Of a stretch of 34,151 nucleotides of DNA, positions 26,255-32,063 are shown piece by piece. The notes beneath the pieces are model-generated. The model made no database searches. It saw only the letters and a program-made list of their open reading frames with translations, and was not told the origin of the DNA. Every line of letters starts with the position of its first letter. Within the stretch, counting starts at the first letter, position 1. The stretch spans positions 1-34,151 of the IMG/VR virus record IMGVR_UViG_3300023112_000057. One strand, given 5' to 3'. The translations under genes and the position numbers were made by a program. This DNA is from a virus.

Positions 26255-26562
26255 TATGATCTTCTATAAGCTTCAGCCTCCCAAGGCAGGTTTTTAGCAC
26301 CTTCCTTCATATCGGCTCGTGAATATTTTTTACCTTTCCAGTATACGTAATCATCGTCGTAATCTAAATCACCTCTATCCATTTGTTCTAAATGAATTTT
26401 CTCGTGAGCAACTACATCTTCTACTTGATCTGGATGTAAATCTTTATTTATGGTTATAGAACCATTGTTGTTAGCTTTTCCCATAACACCGTCTTCCATA
26501 TCTACTCGATATATTGGAGTGTTGTCCATGTGGAAAGGTGGGTTATCTAGTTTAAAAGCCAT
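26254..26562 (-). CDS. Miniature HExxH zinc-peptidase-like protein
   Basis: The product has 102 residues. Residues 44-57, PDQVEDVVAHEKIH, form a helix with the zinc motif HEKIH (H53, E54, H57). PWEAEAYRRS at the C-terminus offers Glu95 or Glu97 as the third ligand, the usual arrangement in gluzincin-like small phage proteins. The N-terminus NPPFHMDNTPIYRV is beta-like. It may process a virion or host protein, but at 102 residues it is near the lower size limit for such enzymes. The gene starts 2 bases after the 51-aa gene and shares TAATG with the next. Confidence 0.65.
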   Translation of the reverse strand: MAFKLDNPPFHMDNTPIYRVDMEDGVMGKANNNGSITINKDLHPDQVEDVVAHEKIHLEQMDRGDLDYDDDYVYWKGKKYSRADMKEGAKNLPWEAEAYRRS

Positions 26563-26564
26563 AT

Positions 26565-26720
26565 TTATTTTTTATAAGGAAAAATTTTGTTTAGTATTTC
26601 TTTTCTTTTATTGCAACCACAAGGTTTTCCTATTTTTTCAGAAGCTAAGCTAATTATTTTTTTCACGCCAGTTGCTGTGGTGATTTTTTCAACTGTATCA
26701 CCTAGCCCTTTAGATTCCAT
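26565..26720 (-). CDS. 51-aa protein with CGCNKRKE motif
   Basis: This short gene fills the otherwise empty gap between the HExxH gene and the 212-aa gene. The ATG at 26720 lies inside the end of the upstream gene (11-base overlap) and the TAA ends 2 bases before the next start. The product reads GLGDTVEKITTATGVKKI, then a Cys pair in KPCGCNKRKEILNKIF and an end PYKK. I recall similar small CGC proteins in marine phages. The two Cys and basic cluster could bind metal, DNA or another protein. The function is unknown. Confidence 0.7.
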   Translation of the reverse strand: MESKGLGDTVEKITTATGVKKIISLASEKIGKPCGCNKRKEILNKIFPYKK

Positions 26721-27348
26721 AGTAATCTCCTGTTATTATGTCCGATATTAATTTTTCTGGGTCTTGGTTTTTAGTTTCATATTTTCTAGTCCTTGTTCCT
26801 ACTTGAGAAACACCTGTTCTCTCCGTTTGGGTTTCGTCCCATTTTTTAGTACCATAATCGTCTCTGTATTTTTGAGCTGCTTTTTTAAAATTTCCTAAAC
26901 TTCCATATTTTAATTTTTCTTCACTAGACATACCTTTCCAAGCTTGCGAATCTGAGAGTCTTACGTTAATTTTGGTTCTATTTTTAATAGTATCTGAACC
27001 ACCACCACCGCTACTTCCGGACATAGGTGGAGTTTCTGGTTTGTAATCAAGACCGAAATCCGTATCAACTCCTTTGAAGTCATATACAACTTTATCTTTA
27101 CCTTGATTTCCGTAATTGTAGATATTAGTAACAGAGTTATCGTAATCACTAGAATTAGTTTCTTTACTAGTATCTGGTTCTTTAGGTTTAAGACCGTCTA
27201 TAGCTTTTGCAGTTCCACCGGCTATCTTGTTTTGCATGTCTTGAAAAGCAGGTGCAGTGGAAACATAACGTATACCGTCAACGCCGCTTTCGTAGTTACC
27301 TTTTAAAGGTGATGGACCCATGTTTAGAGGAGTTTGTTTGTATGCCAT
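26710..27348 (-). CDS. Unknown protein with N-terminal PSPL motif
   Basis: The product has 212 residues. It starts MAYKQTPLNMGPSPLKGNY, a motif shared with other small genes here. A Ser/Asp/Asn-rich, probably disordered middle with GSSGGGGS follows (about 108-116). The C-terminal half has RLSDSQAWKGMSSEEKLKYG and SLGNFKKAAQKYRDDYG, likely helical. A virion-associated or scaffolding cargo role is conceivable. I do not recognise a domain. Confidence 0.6.
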   Translation of the reverse strand: MAYKQTPLNMGPSPLKGNYESGVDGIRYVSTAPAFQDMQNKIAGGTAKAIDGLKPKEPDTSKETNSSDYDNSVTNIYNYGNQGKDKVVYDFKGVDTDFGLDYKPETPPMSGSSGGGGSDTIKNRTKINVRLSDSQAWKGMSSEEKLKYGSLGNFKKAAQKYRDDYGTKKWDETQTERTGVSQVGTRTRKYETKNQDPEKLISDIITGDYYGI

Positions 27349-27369
27349 TGTTATTGTTTTAGGTATTAA

Positions 27370-27612
27370 TTAATCGTAACCGTCGTCCCCTGGAAACTTT
27401 TGTGGATCTACAGATTCAGAGTAGTTTTCTTTAAGTCTTTCGGCAACAACAGCTCCTTTAGGGTCGTAAGACTCTATGTCATCTCCTGCGAACTGAGCTT
27501 CTGGTAAATCGCTTTCAGTGTCTACAGAGTTTAATTTTGGATTTTTTTGTTTATTTTTCATTAAAAAAAAGGGATTTTTTACTGAAAATTTTTTTTGAAA
27601 TGGTGAACTCAT
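27370..27612 (-). CDS. Small protein with N-terminal SSPF motif
   Basis: The product has 80 residues: a basic start SSPFQKKFSVKNPFFLMKNK and an acidic remainder with GDDIESYDPKGAVVAERLKE and an end PGDDGYD. The charge split between the two halves suggests a linker or targeting peptide. The start shares bases with the stop of the 65-aa gene (TAATG). The function is unknown. Confidence 0.55.
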   Translation of the reverse strand: MSSPFQKKFSVKNPFFLMKNKQKNPKLNSVDTESDLPEAQFAGDDIESYDPKGAVVAERLKENYSESVDPQKFPGDDGYD

Positions 27613-27809
27613 TATTTGTATGTTTTTGCGCGTTGTGTAATTGGTCCTGCTTTATAATCGCAAGGATATTTAGATACTTCTAATCCATCTTTGCCTGAGC
27701 TAGATCCTTTTCCCATTGGGAAACCTTCTTTGCTTAATGGCCCGTCCCAAATAGCGTTTTCACCTACTTGACCTGATAGATCTACTTTTAAGTTTTTAAT
27801 ATTTTTCAT
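27612..27809 (-). CDS. Small unknown protein
   Basis: The product has 65 residues. It begins KNIKNLKVDLSGQVGENAIW, then has GPLSKEGFPMGKGSSSGKDG and a single Cys in YPCDYK. It is basic and probably flexible, with an A-rich leader. It belongs to the run of small genes between the winged-helix gene and the holin. I do not recognise it. Confidence 0.5.
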   Translation of the reverse strand: MKNIKNLKVDLSGQVGENAIWDGPLSKEGFPMGKGSSSGKDGLEVSKYPCDYKAGPITQRAKTYK

Positions 27810-27820
27810 GTTGTTTTGTT

Positions 27821-28363
27821 TTATAAATTTCTTTTAGACATCATTCGCTGTATACCTCTATCTGAAGGCTTATTGCCATCTACAACTGATCTAACAACCT
27901 CTTGTTGGTTTTGAGGTATAAAATCACTAGTAGCTCCACTTTCTAAAGTTTGTGCGCCTTGAACTTGTCCACCACTTTCTAGAGCCGTTAGTCTTTCTTC
28001 AGTAGTAGATTGAAAATCGTCTTGAACACCTACACCAGTTGTCATACCGGCTGAAGCACCTTGCATTAGTCCACCGGTAGTACCTGTTGCTTGATTAACA
28101 CCGCCCATTAAATTCCCAGCTCTAACACCCTGCATTAACCCGCCGGTGGTACCTGTTGGTGTTTGGGGTTGATTTGGATCCACAGCAGATCTCATAGCGC
28201 CAAATAAACCTGAGTTTATGTCACCAGGGCTTGCGCCAGCTGAGGTATCTACTGAATTACTTCTTTTTATAACTTCTGCTAGTGAACCATATTGATTTAA
28301 AGGTGAGTAGTGCAATGGTCCGCATTTACAAACTGGTGAGCTACATTTTGAGCATTTTGCCAT
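27821..28363 (-). CDS. Cys-start, Gly-rich repeat protein
   Basis: The product has 180 residues. A Cys cluster CSKCSSPVCKC occupies residues 4-14 and could hold a metal. HYSPLNQYG follows at 18-26, the SPL motif again. Residues 70-79 and 93-102 repeat the same ten residues (TGTTGGLMQG), within a Gly/Thr/Ala-rich disordered region. The end is basic. It may be a virion-bound cargo or a flexible linker protein. The leader contains AATTATG and the gene starts 2 bases after the previous stop. Confidence 0.6.
   Translation of the reverse strand: MAKCSKCSSPVCKCGPLHYSPLNQYGSLAEVIKRSNSVDTSAGASPGDINSGLFGAMRSAVDPNQPQTPTGTTGGLMQGVRAGNLMGGVNQATGTTGGLMQGASAGMTTGVGVQDDFQSTTEERLTALESGGQVQGAQTLESGATSDFIPQNQQEVVRSVVDGNKPSDRGIQRMMSKRNL
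28060..28158 (-). repeat. Two imperfect direct repeats in Gly-rich gene
   Basis: Copies at about 28060-28089 and 28129-28158, 69 bases apart, keep the 23-residue reading frame. They differ mainly at third codon positions, so selection keeps the peptide while the DNA drifts. Confidence 0.7.
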
Positions 28364-28365
28364 AA

Positions 28366-28812
28366 TTATCTGTTTTTATCTTTATTGACGTTTTTAATAG
28401 AAGTTATAAGAACTTTATCAGTATACGTCTTACCCTTCATAATACTGTTTCTGTGATTGCTAGTTGGCAAGTCATCTTGACCTAGTATAATTCTATACAT
28501 ATGCTTTATTAAATGCTTGCATTTAAACGAAGTTTTGTATATGTGATATTTTTGAGTTGTTCTGTTTCTTTTTCTCCAAACAACTATCCAACCTTCTTTT
28601 AACAAACGATTCCAGCGGCGGTTATCCCAACTATAGGAATAACTACCGGCTTCAAAATCTTTTTTTGTAAACATATCCATGCAGTCTAAGTATATCAATA
28701 ACTCTAGATCAGCATCATTAAGGTCGTTGTTCCTGCAAGCCCATTTACGTATTATACGATAATGTTTAAACAGATTCATATTCTTTATGTCATCTGCGTC
28801 TAGCCTTTTCAT
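28366..28812 (-). CDS. Winged-helix-like DNA-binding protein
   Basis: The product has 148 residues and is basic. The region 13-100 fits a winged helix: LFKHYRIIRKWACR, helix DADLELLIYLDCMD (33-46), second helix FTKKDFEAG, a recognition-like helix WDNRRWNRLLKEG (62-74) and a wing of strands IVVWRKRNRTTQKYHIY (76-92). I recall close relatives in many marine phages. It may regulate late genes or bind phage DNA. It overlaps groES by an ATGA junction, so it is co-translated with the chaperonin pair. Confidence 0.65.
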   Translation of the reverse strand: MKRLDADDIKNMNLFKHYRIIRKWACRNNDLNDADLELLIYLDCMDMFTKKDFEAGSYSYSWDNRRWNRLLKEGWIVVWRKRNRTTQKYHIYKTSFKCKHLIKHMYRIILGQDDLPTSNHRNSIMKGKTYTDKVLITSIKNVNKDKNR

Positions 28813-29069
28813 AAAACAACAACTACATCTTGCGCTTTAATAACGTGATATGTTTTTTTGTCTATTTCTATCTTATGCCCAGCGTGTCTGTCAAAGAAGA
28901 TTTTATCACCTTCTTTCAATCCTTCAACTTGTTCACCAGCTGATAATACATTGGCTTCAGTGTAACGAATATCTTCACGTTGGTTTTCTGCAAGAAGTAA
29001 ACCACCTTTTGTTTCGGTGGTTCCTTCTTTTATTTTTTCTATTATTAAGTTTCTACCTATCGCTTTCAT
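28809..29069 (-). CDS. groES: GroES co-chaperonin
   Basis: The product has 86 residues, close to bacterial GroES (97). It begins MKAIGRNLIIEKI, has a mobile loop EGTTETKGGLLLAEN (15-29) with the hydrophobic GGLLL that docks on GroEL, then VLSAGE, LKEGDKIFF (51-59), YHVI and QDVVVVL. It caps the GroEL ring. I chose ATG 29069 over an upstream TTG at 29072; both lie inside the end of groEL (17 or 20 bases of overlap). The order groEL then groES is the reverse of bacterial operons. The mobile loop differs from the bacterial consensus, which fits a phage-adapted partner. Confidence 0.88.
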   Translation of the reverse strand: MKAIGRNLIIEKIKEGTTETKGGLLLAENQREDIRYTEANVLSAGEQVEGLKEGDKIFFDRHAGHKIEIDKKTYHVIKAQDVVVVL

Positions 29070-30606
29070 CAATTCTTAAATTATTGATTACACAATCAGT
29101 TGATAATATAGTTGTCGCTACTGAAGCTGCGTTTTGAAGAGCGCTCTTGGTAACTAGTAGAGGATCAATAATGCCTGAGTTAATCATATTTACCATTTTT
29201 CCTGTAACCACGTTTAAACCTCTTCCTTTAGCTTTTGGTAATTCTACATCTGTTATGCCGGCATTTTCTAGTATTGTATTAAATGGTGCTTTAATTGCTT
29301 CTAAAAGCAGCTTTTCACCATCTGACTTTGGTACTATACTTTTTGCAGCGTTTAACAGAGCTATACCACCTCCAGGAACGATACCTTCTTTAATAGCAGC
29401 TTTTGTAGCGCAGATAGCATCTTCGACTCTATCTGTTTTTTCTTTTAATTCAATATCAGAATTAGCACCTACTTTTACAATTGCTATTTTAGCAGCAAGC
29501 ATCGCTAATCTTTTTTCAAGTTTAATTACTTTGTGAGGCGGGTTGTCTTTTAATAACTCTCCCTTAATCTCATCTATAATATTTAAAACTTCTTGTGAAG
29601 ACTCTCCAAATTGAAGAATAGTCTCTTCGTGTGTTGTAACACTTTTTAAACAACTACCTAAATGTTCCACTTGAATTAAATCCATATCGTCACCTAGGTC
29701 TTCATTTATAATAGTAGCTCCAGTTAATAAAGCTAAATCATCTAAAACTTCTTTTTTGCTAATACCATAAGTTGGTGCGTTAATTACATTAACCTTGATG
29801 TTACCCTTGTTTTTATTCATAGCTAAAGCAGATAAAACACCTTGTTCTAAATCGCCTATAATAAGCAAAGGTTTGTTGTTTTTTATTACATGCTCTAGCA
29901 CTGATTGAATTTGTCTAATTGTATCAATAGGTGATTCAACTAGTAATACTAATGCGTTTTCAAGTTCAGCTGACTTATTTTGCTTGTTTGTTATAAAGTG
30001 AGAGTTTGTAAGACCTTTGTCGTACTGAACACCATCTATAACTTCGACTTCTGTTTTACCTTCTGCTGAGGTTTCCATCATTACAATCCCTGTATTATCT
30101 ACAGCTCTAAAAGCGTCGGCTATAATTTTACCTAGCTTTGGATCGTTATTTGTAGATATAGTAGCGATTTGATCGATCATGCCACCTTCTACAGGTACTG
30201 ATGCAGATTCTAAGTAAGTAATTACTTTTTCTACAGCTTTGTTAATACCTTCTTTTAATTCTCTTGAGTTTGTTTTATCTGAAACCTTATAAGCTTCAGT
30301 TAATATAGCGTGAGCTAAGACTGTAGCTGTGGTTGTACCATCGCCTGCTTCTCTCACTGTTTTTCTTGCTGCTTCTTTTAAAAGTGTAGCGCCCATGTTT
30401 TCCACAGGATCTCGCAAGATTATTGAATCCGCCACTGTAACACCGTCTTTTGTAATAATTGGCTTTCCAGTATGATCTTCTAACATCACACATTTGCCGC
30501 TAGCTCCTAAAGTGGAGCTAACAGCTTTTGTGAGCTTTTCTATTCCTTTAAATACGTTAACTCTGGCTTCTTCACCAAAGTTAAGGTTTTTGACAATTGC
30601 GTCCAT
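29053..30606 (-). CDS. groEL: GroEL chaperonin (60 kDa), phage-encoded
   Basis: The product has 517 residues against 548 in E. coli. The ATPase residues are kept: TKDGV with D54, GDGTT at 88-92 with D89, the RVEDA Asp (D396, equal to E. coli D398) and PGGGIALL at 411-418. The apical domain runs about 186-375, with YDKGLTNSHF and KPLLIIGD. The C-terminal Gly-Gly-Met tail found in most bacterial GroELs is absent; the protein ends after NNLRIDESDR. Such a folding machine would help fold phage capsid or tail proteins. It lies in a late-gene run between small phage genes, so it is a phage gene. The leader resembles that of the 83-aa coiled-coil gene. Confidence 0.93.
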   Translation of the reverse strand: MDAIVKNLNFGEEARVNVFKGIEKLTKAVSSTLGASGKCVMLEDHTGKPIITKDGVTVADSIILRDPVENMGATLLKEAARKTVREAGDGTTTATVLAHAILTEAYKVSDKTNSRELKEGINKAVEKVITYLESASVPVEGGMIDQIATISTNNDPKLGKIIADAFRAVDNTGIVMMETSAEGKTEVEVIDGVQYDKGLTNSHFITNKQNKSAELENALVLLVESPIDTIRQIQSVLEHVIKNNKPLLIIGDLEQGVLSALAMNKNKGNIKVNVINAPTYGISKKEVLDDLALLTGATIINEDLGDDMDLIQVEHLGSCLKSVTTHEETILQFGESSQEVLNIIDEIKGELLKDNPPHKVIKLEKRLAMLAAKIAIVKVGANSDIELKEKTDRVEDAICATKAAIKEGIVPGGGIALLNAAKSIVPKSDGEKLLLEAIKAPFNTILENAGITDVELPKAKGRGLNVVTGKMVNMINSGIIDPLLVTKSALQNAASVATTILSTDCVINNLRIDESDR

Positions 30607-30632
30607 ATTTGATTTAATTTAATTTAATTGAG
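30607..30632 (-). promoter_or_regulatory. AATTAAATTAAATCAA leader, copy 2
   Basis: On the minus strand AATTAAATTAAATTAAATC leads to AAAT and the ATG of groEL. It carries one more AAATT unit than the copy at 25360-25378. Confidence 0.5.
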
Positions 30633-30638
30633 TGTGGT

Positions 30639-30929
30639 TTATTTAAAGGTCTTTACTACTTTAGGTCCGTCGATAAATTCAACTTTCTTTAAGTAATGCG
30701 CTACTGTTTGGTCGATAGCTGTTTCAGCTCCTTCTAAAGTTTCACGCCTGGTTACATCATGCCAGTTTTCTGGATCTTCGATGTCTTGGTACTCTGTTTG
30801 GTAAAATCCATTGATAAGCTGGACAATTCTCCAGTTTTCTTTGTTAGCTATGTGTTTCCATAGTTTAACTTGGCTTTTGCCTGGTTGTGGGTGACTACTC
30901 CACGATTCAGTCTGGTAAAATAGTGTCAT
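30639..30929 (-). CDS. Small conserved phage protein
   Basis: The product has 96 residues, rich in Trp and His: FYQTESWSSHPQPGKSQVKL, then NWRIVQLINGFYQTEY, TRRETLEGAETAID and a basic end VVKTFK. I recall relatives in marine phages and metagenomes, with no known role. The leader holds three copies of AAAACCAAA. It lies 32 bases before groEL. Confidence 0.55.
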   Translation of the reverse strand: MTLFYQTESWSSHPQPGKSQVKLWKHIANKENWRIVQLINGFYQTEYQDIEDPENWHDVTRRETLEGAETAIDQTVAHYLKKVEFIDGPKVVKTFK

Positions 30930-31004
30930 TTGGTTTTGGTTTTAATTTGACTTTGGTTTTATGCTTTGTAGCATATGGCTATTATTACTCGTTTTGCTCG
31001 ATAT

Positions 31005-31325
31005 TTACTCCCCTATTGTCATTGTTACAGACGTAGGGTTTATTAAGTCTTGTATTTGATTAGCAATACTAGTCTCTATACTTGCCACAGTTTCTTCTCC
31101 CATAGCTTCTTTTGTCCACCCAACTACTATTTCGTTAGTTAAGTCTTCAAATGGTATAAAAGCGCCACCATCGCTTAAAGGTACAATTTGAGTGCCTATC
31201 GCACTAGATGAGTAATCGCCATCAACCCCTGTTACTATCCAGTGTACATTATACACTACGTCTGTCTGCCCTTCTTCTTGAGGGTGTACATCTACTGTTT
31301 TGCAATTCCATTTGTATGTAACCAT
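31005..31325 (-). CDS. Small conserved phage protein, tail region
   Basis: The product has 106 residues, a beta-rich N-terminus with a helical end. Blocks are TYKWNCKTVDVHPQEEGQTD, VVYNVHWIVTGVDG, IPFEDLTNEIVVGWTKEAMG and INPTSVTMTIGE. I recall near-identical architecture in T4-like cyanophages and other marine phages, where the function is unknown. Here it follows two adhesion genes, so a baseplate or fibre accessory role is possible. Confidence 0.6.
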   Translation of the reverse strand: MVTYKWNCKTVDVHPQEEGQTDVVYNVHWIVTGVDGDYSSSAIGTQIVPLSDGGAFIPFEDLTNEIVVGWTKEAMGEETVASIETSIANQIQDLINPTSVTMTIGE

Positions 31326-31343
31326 AATTTTTGTTTTAATTTA

Positions 31344-32063
31344 TTAAGTCATTATTTCTAAATATATTGAATAAGATCCCATAGTAGCGCCATAATTACC
31401 TCTCCACCAATTTATTTGGGCATTCCCATTAGAAATAGATACTTGAGGGCTCCTAAGCCAGAAACGTTTATAAGGATAACCTGGTGAGGAAGTTTCAGCA
31501 TAATAAAAAGTGCTATCTCCTCCTGGATATGGTGGTGGTGATAAACCAGTTCCTCCTGACGGAGGCGCAGTATTAGCTCTTTTATTCCATCTCATCGAAG
31601 ACGATCCAGTTAAGATGTCATAAAAAGTTGCAGTATCGTAATCAGCTGTATCAACTCTAGTTGTCTGCCATGCTGTGCCAGAATAAGTATCTAAATCAAA
31701 AGTTGTTCCACCTAAAGTTACATTTCCACCAATCTGTAAATCGCCAGTGTATGAACTTCCGCTTGTATATTTCCAAACAACTCTAACATCATGACCATAA
31801 TACAAAGGTAAAAGAGTGGTGTTTGGGTTGCTCCACGAGGTAGAATTACCTGGAGTAATGGTGTTAATAAGTATAAATTTACCAACCCAAAGGCCACCAT
31901 AATTTCTAAAATTAGACAACCTATCTTCATCGCCTTTGTAATTAGGATCAAATTGTGAAGAAGTTGCATTATTAAAACAATCTGTCAAACTATCACCGCT
32001 ACCTAAACCAAGCTCGTTTGTAACATCTTGTAGTGAAAACGTGTTAGTATCTGGAACAGCCAT
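31344..32063 (-). CDS. Tail-tip / adhesin protein
   Basis: The product has 239 residues. The first 57 residues (MAVPDTNTFSLQDVTNELGL, then DRLSNFRNYGG) are a short motif block common to Bacteroidetes phage tail and fibre proteins, with LSNFRNY as the signature. The remainder is beta-rich, with many Trp, Gly and Tyr, ending in a compact domain IYLEIMT. It probably binds the host surface or joins the fibre. The start shares bases with the fibre stop (TAATG), which supports a joint function. Confidence 0.6.
   Translation of the reverse strand: MAVPDTNTFSLQDVTNELGLGSGDSLTDCFNNATSSQFDPNYKGDEDRLSNFRNYGGLWVGKFILINTITPGNSTSWSNPNTTLLPLYYGHDVRVVWKYTSGSSYTGDLQIGGNVTLGGTTFDLDTYSGTAWQTTRVDTADYDTATFYDILTGSSSMRWNKRANTAPPSGGTGLSPPPYPGGDSTFYYAETSSPGYPYKRFWLRSPQVSISNGNAQINWWRGNYGATMGSYSIYLEIMT

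Noticed and set aside
29070-29072. TTG as groES start.
   Set aside because: The ATG three bases on gives the normal GroES N-terminus.
30960-30975. Small TATGC/GCATA hairpin in the 75-base gap before the 96-aa gene, with a nearby TATGCTTTG resembling a Bacteroidetes -7 box.
   Set aside because: The stem is only 5 bp with no T run, and the box is on the plus strand, has the wrong spacing and no gene follows it.
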